NCBI GenBank assembly: GCA_008828725.1
Contig: MEHQ01002486.1
Location: forward strand, 271,963-335,962
Source: Saccharina japonica
Taxonomy: Eukaryota; Sar; Phaeophyceae; Laminariales; Laminariaceae
Reading direction: 5' to 3'
DNA length: 64,000 nucleotides
Made by a program: the position numbers and the translations under genes. Each line of letters starts with the position of its first letter. Within the stretch, counting starts at the first letter, position 1. The notes beneath the pieces were generated by a model. It was not told where the DNA came from and did not search any database. It saw only the letters and a program-made list of their open reading frames with translations. Shown here piece by piece: positions 9,314 through 20,253 of the stretch.

Positions 9314-12300
9314 CTAGTTTAACATGCCCTCCGCGGTAGGTGCCTCAGTGTTGTTCAGCTCATCTAGAGCAGCCTCAGCGGCCACCAACTCTTCGTCCTC
9401 TCCATTGAACCGCGCGGGGAGACATGAGCGAATATCTTTCGAGGCGATCATGGGGATATCCCCATAGGCGGGTATGTTCTCGAAGTTCCCCTTGAGGAAC
9501 ATCACCATCTCTACCCAGTAGGTCTCGATCCGACTTCGGCTCGGCACGATGAGGTTACCACACCCACTAAAGTCGCGCTCGATCTGCGCAGCAGCAGCCT
9601 GGTTTCCTAACACCTGCTGCGCAACTGGCGCGAGGCATGGATACAAGAGCTTTCCGTGGCTTGCCCACCAAGGCAGCACGTCTTTGCACTCCATCTGCAA
9701 AAATATCAAAACGGATCGGACGAGGGAACAGTCAGGAAGACTGTGTATGTAAAGGAAGATAACGCAAGGGCAATAACAAGTACCTAACAGAAGTTGATAA
9801 ATATTTTTGAAACCATATTAAAAAGAGAGGCAAATATCCAAAAACAGGTTGTCTACACCTGCACCGTTTGGAGCCAAGAACAGGTAGACTCCGAGACCCA
9901 CTCAAAATCGCACAACAAACCCAGCGTTGGCAGCTGTTGTACCTTTTTTATTCCAGATAATCTGCAGACAGTAGGGAAAAAAGGGCGTGCACATGCACCT
10001 TCATTGTTTCAAAATGTTCTGCGACACCTACCGCCTCATTTTTCAAGTATACACACCTCTGCTGGGGAGATGTACAGCAACTGGTACCGCAAGATGTCGC
10101 GATCCACAGCCTGTGCCAGGGCGTCGTCTTCGTCGCCCCCCCCCTTGGTCTCTTCCGTCCCGCTGCCCACGTTCGCGCTCCGCCCGAATGAAGCGAATTT
10201 GTTGCTGGTCTCAGCGCGCGAGGAAGCGCCACCCAGACGGCGGTGCTTCAGGGACGGCTGACCATCGACAACTTCCGCCACGGTGCGCTCTTGCTCATTC
10301 CTTGCAGCGTCGATTGCCCTGGTCCTGATGTCGGCCCAGGCGTCTTTGAGCTTCTCCTCCACATCACCATCCGATGTAGGGGCCAAGAACTTCTTGCTGT
10401 CCGGAAGGAACTCTCTGTCCTCCTCCGTCAGTCGAAGGGCCTGCAGGTAGCTGCCGGTGTTGAACGGCGGGGTGAGAAGCACAGCGGCGTCGCGGAACGG
10501 GGAAGGGTCAGCAGCGCTGACATCCCACATCCGCCCGAACAATCGCTGCACGAGGGCCTTGCTGAGCTCTTTGCGCGTCTCTTTGGTCACCGGGTGCAGC
10601 TCATCCGCAGGGACCATCTTCGACGGCAGCGGTGGCTTGTCGTTGCTGCTAGAGTGTTCCTGCTCCGCTTCCCGTGAACCCGGCGCAGGAGGGATGTCGA
10701 ACACCTTCAGCGGCTTGGTGGAGTCGAGCACCTCCATCTTGAGTACGGCGAAAGCCATGCGCATCTCTGCCGTCATCGGCACGGCGCCGTACTGGCCGTC
10801 GCGCGTGATCGCGGAAAGGGGCTGCAGCAGCGAGTAGAGCTGGAGGATCGCATCCTTGTTGTTGTCGTCGTCCAGGGGGAACCGCTTCCCTTCGTCGGTG
10901 TAAAGCCTTCTGAGCACGTGCCACAAGCGGATGATCCGCTCCAACGTGCGAGTCAGACTCAGCCACCGCTGGGGCGCATGCTTCATGATCTTGAAGATCT
11001 GGCCAAGGACCTCGAGCTGGAGCTCCTCGAACTTCTGCTTGAAGTTCGGAGACTGGTTGACGTTTGCCGCGACCTTGATCACGAGCCTGAGCATGTCGCG
11101 CGCATCCTTGTTCTTGGACTTCGCCGGGTCGGCACAGGTGCCGAAAGCATTCTCGGCGGCCTTGCAGGTCAGGTGACAGTCACACCAATCCCACGAGATC
11201 TGGCGCTGCTTGAGGAGGAAGTTGACGCACATCGCCTTCACGTCGGGACCGCTGTCCGTTGTTCCGCCGGCAAGGTTCTCGAGCTTCAGGCCGTACTCGT
11301 CGAGCGTTGCCTCGAAAACCTTGAAGAGGACTTCGCTCGCCTTGTCGGTCTGCTGAATCTTCGCCGAAGGGGCGTAGTGCTTGATCTGTATAATCGAGGC
11401 ATTGAGAGAAACAAGAAGCAAGTGCCCACGGTCAAGATTGAAATTTGAAACACTATTCGTAGCACGTGTAACGTTTCGCGATTATAAGCTCAAAGCTTTG
11501 TGCGTGCCATACCACACTCTTGGATCGGGGTACATTAATACGAAACTGTTTCAAGCGCACAGCAGTAGTATTAATAGTAGTGCTTCTGGTGTTTGCGTAT
11601 TTGTGACCGTGTTGACAACTTCTTGTTCAAATTCGATTAACCCGTTAATAATTGGTCCCACGAATTTGGGGACAAACTGCTTGGAAATTGTATCGGACAT
11701 TTTTTTCAGTTCTGAATGGCTCAAGGCTCGGCTGCACGCTGTCAAGCTTGACGTATTCGTACATAATCAGAAAACGTCTGTGAACAATTAATGCATTGAA
11801 TGTGTGTAGAGAAATCCCAACAAAACAGGTATACCTGGTCCGTTTAGAGTAAAAGACTGGTACACACTGAACTGGAACCGAATTAATATCCATAAAAAAA
11901 TAACACTACGGTTTATTTACTCACAGCAAGAAGAACATCCCGAAGGTTGAAGTCTGAGTCAACGTAGTGGACGTGGGTGCCAAGAAACTTCAGCCCGGAA
12001 GACTTGCACGTCCACAGGTCCAGCATGTAGTGCACGACTGGTAACAGGGCCCCCTTCACGTCCTCCTGCATCTTCCCGACCACCGCCTGCGAAGACGTAA
12101 AACATTAAGAGCAAGTAATGATGGCGGTGAAAACAGTTGTAAATAATTATACGTGAGCGTCAGGCATGACTGCTCAAACCATCTTACAAAATCCCCCATT
12201 CTAAAAACACTGGCCACGGCAATTAATTGCAGCAGTAAGGAGCGTGGCGGGGCGAGTGGAGGAAGGGAATATTAATACGCATCATATACGAGAGTACGTG

Positions 12301-15076
12301 AATAAACATTAAATATACATACTTCGTATGATACTAAATAAGAACGAATTATATTATAAACACTATAATCAAATACAAATATTGAACAAAATGTGCAATT
12401 GAAGTAACCCACAAAAACAGAGGGCGAAACCAACGTTAAACATGGTGATAATCGTCGTGTTCTGCTGAATGAAGTGAACGTGTTATCGGTTTCTCTTTTG
12501 TCATCAATGATTCCAAACATAAAATAAAACCTGAACAAAGAAAAACCTGGCACATTATTAGGGCTGCCTGTTTGTGCATTTTGGTGTGTGTGGTTTTGAA
12601 GATTATCACAGCCAGTGATTGCCGCTCATGACTACGTACAGAGTATAATACGAGCATGATATAGTTGTGAACATAGCAAAACCAGTACGATATTACAGGC
12701 CTTTCTGTGTTCCGGCTGATCTCGAAATACCGAAAGAGTAGCAATTGTAATACACCACTCCGCCCCGTATTATAAAACCGTTTTAATTGCATATATTTAT
12801 GTTAAAACGATCCTTGTAATTCGGGAAAAGGTGGTACTAAAAACAACAGCAGCCGCTTTTTGTCGTGTTTCGGCATATTATTTAAAAAGTTAAAAAAAAA
12901 CAACAGCATATTATATAATAATACCTCGGAACACGCTGTAAAACATACAGCAAGAATAGACGCGTGTGCAGTATAGTATTCCCAACATCTAACAGAATTC
13001 AGGATTTAATATGGGATACCGCCCCCGTATTCTCCATAATATTTAACAATACCAGGTGTTTCTGAAAGACACGCAACCAACAGCAGCATTTTTGGCTGTT
13101 AGGGCATTGTCTTTTTTTTTTCGGCATATATATCTCGAAATACGCCGAAAAATACATATATTAATATATACCAGTATGGAGAGTATGGAGAGAGTAGCCG
13201 TGTGTGCAGCAAGCAGTTGTTTCTTCGTTTTCGTGTGGGTTCGGCATATCACATTCCGCAACGAACCGAAAAGAACAGGAGATTTTTTTTTTTAACCATA
13301 CCGGTTTAATTATAACCACAAAAGAAAAGGAGTGATGTGATTTGCCCGAGAAAGTACTTGAACGAAACACCCCCCCTCCCTATTTTGTACTCAAAGAACA
13401 AGAACAAGAACTACATACTGCTATATCATCATTATATACGCTTGACCTGGTGTGGTACATACATAAATACTTCGTATTCGAGTATATAAAACAGCAGTAT
13501 CATACCTGGTATATACCTGGTACGTTTGCCCGAGAAAGTACTTGAACGAAACACCCCCCCCCCCCGTATTTTGTACTCAAAGAACAAGAACAAGAACTAC
13601 TACTGCTGTATTATCATTATAACAGGTATACGCTTGACCTGGTGTGGTATGTACATATATACATAAATGTAAATACTTCGTATACGAGTCTATAAAACAG
13701 CAGTATCATACCTGGTATATACCTGGTACGAAAACCAGGTTTGTCAGTGTTTCTCCAACCAAATGTGACCAATACTAAAATTCAAAATTCCACGACACAC
13801 CTTGGGCCTTTGTTTATAAAGAATAGGAATTAAAAATAAAATATATAAATAATTTGAAATAATTCAAAGCTGACGCTTGGCTGACGTGTTTTTTAGTTTA
13901 TAAAATATATGAAAAACACATGAACATTCTGCCGAAATAACACCACCACCAAGTACGTACGCACTGACCTTTTTCGTCGCCACATACATCTCGGCAAGCA
14001 GGTGCTTGATGCGTCGGGGGGGAAGCGACGGAAACGGTGTGGTGGTAGCAGTGAGCACCCCCACCAGCTCCGTCCACATTGCGCCCGACGAGAAGTGGCT
14101 GAACGGTAGAAACTTCTCAACCACCATCTTGGCGGAGATGAGCTCGCGAACCCTGAAAAAAAAAAGAGCAGAGCAACATAGGCAAAAAAAAATGCAGCAG
14201 TCAGTACGAGTCTGAATCTCTACAAATATACGTCATACAAGAGCAAAAGCACGAACAAGAACGAGCATACTAAATCAAATACAATACGTACGAACAGCTG
14301 ACTCTGCTCGTATCTTGTTTTTATATTCGAAAAGATAAAAATACTATTAATACTGCGGGGGACCATAGTAAAAAGGACCAAATATGATTCGTAACAATAT
14401 GGAAATATATAGACTAGTGTGTGTACCGTAGGTCCTATTTACTATGGCCCCCCGAAATACACGAAAACGCACGTGCGCGTAGCTGCGTATATCCATTCAG
14501 CAGCACGACCCACCTCGTCGTACCCACGCCCGAGTTCTTGCTCGCTGCGAAGCTTCCCTGGATGGTGCTTTCCCTGACCTGCTTCTTGTTCATCTTGGTG
14601 AGCGCCCCTTCCCCTTTGAGTTGGTGGTGTCTCTCGTGGTGCTTGTTGACGTTGGTGCGTTGCTTTCTCGCGCAGGGGATTTTGCACTTTCCAGCGCGAC
14701 ACTTTTTGGTGGCGAGGCAGTAGTACACGGCGGCGAGGCTGCTCGTGTCAGCTGGCACGCAGTACACACCCAGAGAGTACATGAACGACGCCTCACGAGC
14801 CCCTTCTCGTCGATATTCCCTCGGCACGACAAAATCATCAACGGCTTTTGTAGTCTCCGCCGGCACATCGTACTTCTCCTGTCTGTCCCCGTGTACCTTG
14901 TAAACAAGCTTGGGAGTGATCACGGACACTGTCTTGCCGGGCGCGATCTCGATAACCTCTGGCTCGGAAGCTGGCTCGGGAGCTGGCGCGGGAGCTGGCC
15001 CGGGGGTGTCCTGTGAGCTGGCTCCCCCGCTCGGTGAAGCTTGCCCCCCCTGGTCTCCACTAGGGGTTTCACTCAT
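9314..15076 (-). CDS. hAT transposase, five exons, 872 codons, apparently intact
   Basis: Exons on the minus strand: 15076-14514, 14152-13969, 12086-11925, 11385-10057 and 9694-9314. All junctions are GT-AG and keep one reading frame (563+184+162+1329+381 = 2619 bases, including stop). Exon 1 has a Pro/Ala-rich start and a BED-like zinc-finger segment (YYCLATKKCRAGKC, then HHERHH). Exon 3 has the first RNase H-like strand with Asp (HVHYVDSDFNLRD). Exon 4 has TTDSGPDVKAM, the WDWCDCHLTCKAAENAF Cys/His motif, and a WLSLTRTLERI segment with the likely catalytic Glu. Exon 5 is the C-terminal dimerisation region (PWWASHGKLLYPCLAP, ERDFS). The product should bind the element ends and catalyse cut-and-paste movement in the nucleus. 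Family assignment is firm; activity is not shown. Confidence 0.85.
11637..11724 (-). mobile_element. 88-bp TTAA MITE, copy 2, in transposase intron 3
   Basis: Reverse orientation. Opens TTAACCCGTTAATAATTGG and closes CAGTTCTGAATGGCTCAA. The middle GGTCCCACGAATTTGGGGAC is the complement of the family interior. It inserted after the intron existed and lies clear of the splice sites. Confidence 0.75.
13342..13735 (+). repeat. ~190-bp tandem duplication in transposase intron 2
   Basis: Two copies, about 13342-13527 and 13528-13735. Each runs from GCCCGAGAAAGTACTTGAAC through 'AAGAACAAGAACAAGAACTA' to 'ATACCTGGTATATACCTGGT', with small differences. Intronic, no coding role seen. Confidence 0.8.
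14353..14457. mobile_element. TA-flanked MITE, copy 2, in transposase intron 1
   Basis: Begins CTGCGGGGGACCATAGTAAA and ends TTACTATGGCCCCCCGAAA, with TA at each flank. The left TA is the last two bases of a TATTAATA octamer (14345-14352). It lies 57 bp downstream of the exon 1 donor. Confidence 0.75.
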
Positions 15077-15499
15077 TGTTCACGACGCTACTCTACCCCT
15101 GGTTTGGGCCCGTCAGGGTGACAGGTGTCCTGGATGTTTGTGTCACGGGTGGCGAGAGGGCCCTGGTGTGTAGTGAGTGGCGGGGAGGTCGCAGGCCTAC
15201 AAAGTTGAAAACACTCTTATTTTTATCTTCAAATACGTCAGCTGTGAGTACTTTGCAATTTTTCGCAATTTTCGTAAAATTGAGAAAAAATAAAATAAGT
15301 CAGCTGTCAGTACTTCGCAATTTTTAGAAAATTAAAAAAATAAAAAACACGTCGTTTTTATAAAATTGAAAAAAACAAAAAAACGTCAGCTGTGAATACT
15401 TTGCAATTTGCAATTTCAATTCAAGATTAAGATTTTGAGTTTTTTTGTCTCTCGCAGATGACGTCATGCACTTTCCTTTTTATTACGTACACATTTCAG
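15077..15499. other. Region upstream of the hAT transposase; no second gene seen
   Basis: Holds the presumed promoter and 5' UTR of the transposase. Contains the repeated words 'AAAAACGTCAGCTGTGA' and 'GTCAGCTGTGAGTACTTTGC' at 15238, 15300 and 15385, roughly every 65-80 bp. That is a short degenerate tandem repeat of unknown role. Confidence 0.5.
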
Positions 15500-16150
15500 G
15501 TAAGGTATCTGAGCTCGTACCTAAACCCGGGTATTTCGTCGGCTTGTATACCCGATACCCGGGTAAGGTATCGAGGCCCGTACCTAACATACCTAAAACT
15601 TAGGTAAGGTATCGGGGTCCGTACCTAACGTACCTAAAACTTAGGTAAGGTATCGGGGTCCGTACCTAACGTACCTAAAACTTAGGTAAGGTATCGGGGT
15701 CCGTACCTAACGTACCTAAAACTTAGGTAAGGTATCGGGGTCCGTACCTAACGTACCTAAGTGGTTAGGTAAGGTATTAAGGTCGTCCCAAGGCCCGTAC
15801 CTAAACCCGGGTATTTCGTCGACGTGTATACCCGATACCCGGGTAAGGTATCGAGGCCCGTACCTAACGTACCTAAAACTTAGGTAAGGTATCGAGGTCC
15901 GTACCTAACGTACCTAAAACTTAGGTAAGGTATCGGGGTCCGTACCTAACGTACCTAAAACTTAGGTAAGGTATCGGGGTCCGTACCTAACGTACCTAAA
16001 ACTTAGGTAAGGTATCGGGGTCCGTACCTAACGTACCTAAAACTTAGGTAAGGTATCGGGGTCCGTACCTAACGTACCTAAGTGGTTAGGTAAGGTACAT
16101 ACCCGGGTATTTTACCCGGGTATACCTAAGTACGTACCTTACCTAACATA
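15500..16150 (+). repeat. Right subterminal array of the same ~41-bp repeat
   Basis: About thirteen units of the unit seen at 8037-8575, in the same strand orientation, with two CCCGGGTATTTCGTCG-type variant units (about 15520 and 15805). The last part, before 16150, mirrors the left end (CTTACCTAAC against GTTAGGTAAG). Confidence 0.85.
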
Positions 16151-16159
16151 CCCTTGTAA

Positions 16160-16360
16160 ATATGTAAACGAGTCACTCGGACGCAATGACGCAAAATTCG
16201 CATGCGCTCCCTCTCTGTGCTCTATCAATAACACTACGTACTATATTATAATTGAAGCATTAAATACTGCTGTATGTAAATATGTAAACGCGCCACTCGG
16301 ACGCAAAATTCGCATGCGCTCCAGGGTAATTGACCCTCTCTGTGCTCTATCAATAACACT
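16160..16360 (+). repeat. Direct duplication next to the hAT right end
   Basis: The segment at about 16160-16236 (TATGTAAACGAGTCACTCGG ... TGTGCTCTATCAATAACACT) recurs at about 16274-16360, with a small extra piece AGGGTAATTGACCCT in the second copy. It directly abuts the proposed hAT end. Confidence 0.7.
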
Positions 16361-16654
16361 GCTATATAGTTATGTGTTGTGTTGGTGTTGCTGCCATTAT
16401 TGGTGGTGTTGACGGTGTTGTTGTTGTTGTTATTGGTGTTCGGGAAATTGTTCGTCCTCTCCAACCCAACCATCCATAAAACAGCAGTACATAAACCCAG
16501 CGTGCGCGCTGATTTTTCTTCTGAGACGCTAAATCCGGTGGTCACGAACAGCGAGATACACAAAAAAAATTACAGCGTGACACATTTTCACACATCAGTC
16601 GTATCAGTACGCAATATTTCGCGAACTGGAGCTGTGGCTTTTGAAAGCAGAGAA

Positions 16655-16742
16655 TTAACCCATTCAGAACTGAAAAACTTCTCCAACACTAATTCCAAGT
16701 AAATTGTCCCCAAATACGTGGGACCAGTTCTTAAGGGGCTAA
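16655..16742 (+). mobile_element. 88-bp TTAA MITE, copy 3
   Basis: Begins TTAACCCATTCAGAACTG and ends CCAGTTCTTAAGGGGCTAA. The middle matches copy 1 (CACTAATTCCAAGTA, TTGTCCCCAAATACGTGGG). Confidence 0.8.
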
Positions 16743-17214
16743 GCTTTAGGATTACAAGCACTAAATGTTTGGTATGCACGTAAAACGGAGTATGTATACG
16801 ACGTACATCTATACGTTACTTATATACGAGGGGGGGTGGAGGACACGTATAATACGTACTTGTACACATGCGAGTAGAAAAGAGAGAAGGGTTAGGGGAG
16901 GGTTTAATACGTATATACGTCAATCAAGTACGCTGTGCGTACTGATACCAGGTAATATGATCCGTACATACATATCATACATGGCAGAGTCCTACTGAGG
17001 ACGAGCGTGATTTTTCTACCGTACACAACACCACCCACCACCACCACCAACAACAACAGCAGCAACAGCAACAGAGACTCAACCGAATCAGCCACAAGGC
17101 GCGCTGCGTTTGATGTTGATTGTTCGCGCGTCCTATTCGTGTGACATGATGCACAGCCCACATGATGATATATACTACAGTAGTATCATACCATTCCACC
17201 AACAGCAGCTGGCG
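16743..17214. other. No confident gene; CAACAGCAGCAACAGCAA tract
   Basis: Trinucleotide-type repeats at 17025-17080 (ACCACCACC then AACAACAGCAGC). It may continue the minus-strand gene proposed at 17215-17786, but I could not fix an exon. Confidence 0.35.
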
Positions 17215-17786
17215 TTGTTGTTGTCGCGTTGTTGCACCCTCTCACGCGACACCTGACGGTCCGCCGATAGATAAGACATTTCGTAGGCCTTGGCGGCGGC
17301 GGCTCTTGTGTCTCTTGCGGGCACGGTCGGGACAATGGTCTGATTGCGTTTCATACGTGATTATTAATAGTGCTCAGTTACGATTCGCGTCCGCGATACG
17401 GACCGTTCGACCCCCAAGTCTAATAGCAACTTCAAAATAGCAACCAGCGGACACCTTGACCAGCTGCCGCCGAGCGAACGTGGACACGTCATTGGTGGGC
17501 CAAAGCAAAACAATAAACAATGCCCTGCTCAATCTAAATGGTACCTGGTGTGAAACAACAAGGCCCCGCTATCCGCAACCCACCACTTTTCCGTCTTCCG
17601 TCCTTGCATGCGTCCATGCCTTCAGGGTCAAGCCGTCTTTTCCCCCCCTATTCTCGAGAATACGCGATCACGCCCCCCCCCCACGTACGTACTATCACTA
17701 CTATTTCCTGCCCGGCCGATGGCGAGCTTGCGTTGCTTGTAGGATTTGGTGATGTGCTTGACTCGATAGTCTTGCCGTATACTGTA
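17215..17786 (-). CDS. Possible unidentified multi-exon gene
   Basis: I do not recognise the protein. On the minus strand several stretches look like exons. One begins after an acceptor at 17787 (YSIRQDYRVKHITKSYKQ then RKLAIGRA). One near 17638-17583 reads GLTLKAWTHARTEDGKV. One near 17515-17450 reads PTNDVSTFARRQLVK and ends at a good donor. One from about 17341 begins after CAG and reads TIVPTVPARDTRAAAAKAYE and on to SYLSADRQ before a possible donor. The last pair joins in phase. The phase between the second and third is not settled, and no start or stop was found. The evidence is codon-like composition plus splice signals only. Confidence 0.3.
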
Positions 17787-18233
17787 CTGTAATCAAAATA
17801 ATAGGATAACACACACTGAAAAGATTTTTCGAGCGTTTTTTTTTTTTTTCTTCCCGAATCTCAGGGGGGGCGGGCACACGGCACAAACAACCAAAATGGT
17901 TTTGGAAAGGTCTGGTGGAGGTCTTTCCACAGACCCACCCCATCACTCGGCGTTTGTATTCTCCCAGTTCTAGAGCAACTCACCCACCCACCTCCGAAAA
18001 TTGTCCGAGGGGGTGTGTTATCTTACCACCCCGGTGATGAGGGTTTATTACCCGGCGGGTGATGAGGGTTTACCAGCCGGATGAAGGGTACTACGGTAGC
18101 AACGGCCTATGTACCTACTACTCTACACTGCTGTACACACCCCGTAGAACGCGCGATCGAATTATCACACCAAGCTCCTTGCAAATATGAGTTTTATTTT
18201 TCGATCTACGAAACAGTTTTTTTCTTTTCGTTC

Positions 18234-18324
18234 TTAAACCCATTCAGAACTCAAAAAAATGTCCCTCACTGATTCCAAGTAGTTTAGTACTTTGTCCCCA
18301 AATAGGTGGGACCAGTTCTTAAGG
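18234..18324 (+). mobile_element. TTAA MITE, copy 4
   Basis: Begins TTAAACCCATTCAGAACTC and ends CCAGTTCTTAAGG. It has the family interior plus a small internal duplication (AGTAGTTTAGTACTTTG). The right TTAA is lost. Confidence 0.75.
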
Positions 18325-18539
18325 CCTGGTACTTGTACCGTGGGTGTGGCGATTCTGGGATCGCTGGCTATATGCAAAACACACACACAATGGAATACAG
18401 TCCTCGTTTTATATCGATATTAGAGTACGAACGTGGATTATATTTCCGGCCAGGGGGATTTTTGTGAGCACCAGTAATCTCGCCTCGCTTTCCAGACGTA
18501 TCGCGTACGTACAGGGTATCATATAGCATTCTCAAGAAC

Positions 18540-18745
18540 ACGTCGGGTAGATCGCGATCTAGATCATCTAATAGATCCGAACCTGCCGTTGGTGAAATGT
18601 TGGGCATGATCTATACGAGTATACTCAAGTAGTACACATCCAACCCATTAACCCTATACTTAATAGTAGATGATGCAGATCATGCACGGCTCCCACTGGG
18701 CAACATGGGAGCAAGATCATACAGATCATGCAGATGACGAGGAAT
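18540..18745. repeat. GATC-family repeat
   Basis: Words such as GATCGCGATCTAGATCATC, CAGATCATGCA and AGATCATACAGATCATGCAG, as at 44740-44820 and 32700-32790. Confidence 0.55.
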
Positions 18746-19930
18746 CTTTCTGACACATGAAATATTTTGATCCATGAAGTCGGAATCGATGATTTTGTCC
18801 GATGGGCGAATCTTCTGCCCGCCCCCGGTCTGCGCCGAGGGAGAGTGGAGTGCTGTTGTCTCGGGTACCCGGCAATTATTTTCTTGTTTTCTTGGTTTGT
18901 GTTATCACCTGGTTCACAGCAGTATTCATACATAGTAGTTGTTGTTTTAACTCGCCGTCACAGGGCACGCAGGCTCCAAAAAAGTGCTGCTGGAGTAAAG
19001 GAATACCCCCGACAAAAAAAATAACGTAAAAGTAACAGAAAGCAGTACGTATTATATATATACGATAAGACTCGATAAAACTGAAGCGCATCCTACACCT
19101 CGAGCAAGAAAACGGGGATGATCCCATGCCATCTTACTCTACAGTAGTGTGACCGACCTCCCGGCGTTGTTATTGATTCATAGGATCACAGGGGTTACGA
19201 ACGAGTATACGTTTTTGTTGTTGGTGGTGGTGGAGGTGTGGGTGTTTTTTGTTGACGTTGTTGGTGCGTGCGCCTTCCGTTGTGCACTCTGTACCCTGTA
19301 CACGTCGCCTATTTTTACGACGTACCCACCCCGGAACGGCCTGGGCTGCTCAATGGGCCGATGCTGCTGTCGTCGTCACTCCGTTTTCCGAAACTTGCCT
19401 CCCTCTGACTGACGTCCCACACACGCACATATTTATTAGACATTATTTCCATTATACACGTTCTTTGCATGTTTCGTCAAGGTTCAACGAGCATGTATGG
19501 GTCACAGCAGTAGTCTTGTGAGTCTAATACCAGGTATTAAATACTTGACAGGTTGGAGGAAGTGTGCCGGATGTCCGGCTTTCTTTCGCCTACACTATTT
19601 GATAGTTGTGTTGATGTGCATATATATACCTGGTAAACGATTGCGTGCATACCGCCGCTCGCCGCTACTTCACTTCATTAATATTAATAGTTGATTTCTC
19701 GTTTTTTCGTCGTTTATTTTGTTTGTTTCTCGTTTTTTTCGTTTTTTTTTTCTCGAGAAACATCTTTTTGGAGATGGATCATGCGTCCTTTGTAACTTTA
19801 GTTCCGTCTTTCTTCGAAAGTTTTGTTTCGCTCCTCTACCCCCGACTGACCACCAGCCGGACCTCCTTTTCCACCCCGCCCCCCCCCCCCTTCCCCCGCC
19901 GTCTGCATGCCTCCTTTGTTTTGGTTACAG
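18746..19930. other. Presumed intron or upstream region of the kinase; no exon recognised
   Basis: The missing kinase N-lobe should lie upstream of 19931. I looked for a Gly-x-Gly-x-x-Gly loop and an Ala-x-Lys motif on the plus strand in this stretch and back to 16.7 kb and did not find them. Contains T-runs at 19700-19760 and a C-run at 19880-19890. Confidence 0.4.
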
Positions 19931-20183
19931 GTGATGCACAAGCTGATCCACCCCCACATCGTGGGCTACCTCGGGGCAGAGCTGCAAGACAGCCAGAGAA
20001 AGCTTTGCATCTTTCAGGAGTGGGTGCCGGCGGGGTCGTTGCATTCCCTCCTCGACCAGTTCGGCTCACTTAGCGACGCCATGACGCGCAAGTACACCGG
20101 GCAGGTCCTGGAAGGGCTGACCTACCTGCACGCGAATCGCGTTATTCACCGCGACGTAAAATCTAAGAATATTCTCGTGGACG

Positions 20184-20253
<70 letters not shown>

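Larger units (their letters stand above)
8017..16164 (-). mobile_element. hAT-superfamily DNA transposon, apparently complete, with duplication candidates
   Basis: Contains a full hAT transposase gene (9314-15076, minus strand). Arrays of one ~41-bp repeat lie just inside both ends. The proposed left end begins CAAGTGCGTTGTTAGGTAAG at 8026. The right end, read on the minus strand, begins CAAGGGTATGTTAGGTAAG at 16156. These are imperfect inverted repeats of hAT type (CA-rG start). The flanking octamers TAAATAAG (8017-8024) and TAAATATG (16157-16164) agree at 7 of 8 positions. They could be the 8-bp target duplication expected of hAT, although one extra base at 8025 is then unexplained. At about 8.1 kb it is long for a hAT because introns hold other MITEs and duplications. 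Confidence 0.65.

Noticed and set aside
9987-11448. Several plus-strand frames
   Set aside because: Antisense shadows of hAT transposase exon 4.
8026-16156. LTR retrotransposon, because similar direct arrays flank a coding region
   Set aside because: The coding region is a hAT transposase with introns. No reverse transcriptase, integrase or primer-binding site is seen, and the arrays are tandem repeats, not LTRs.
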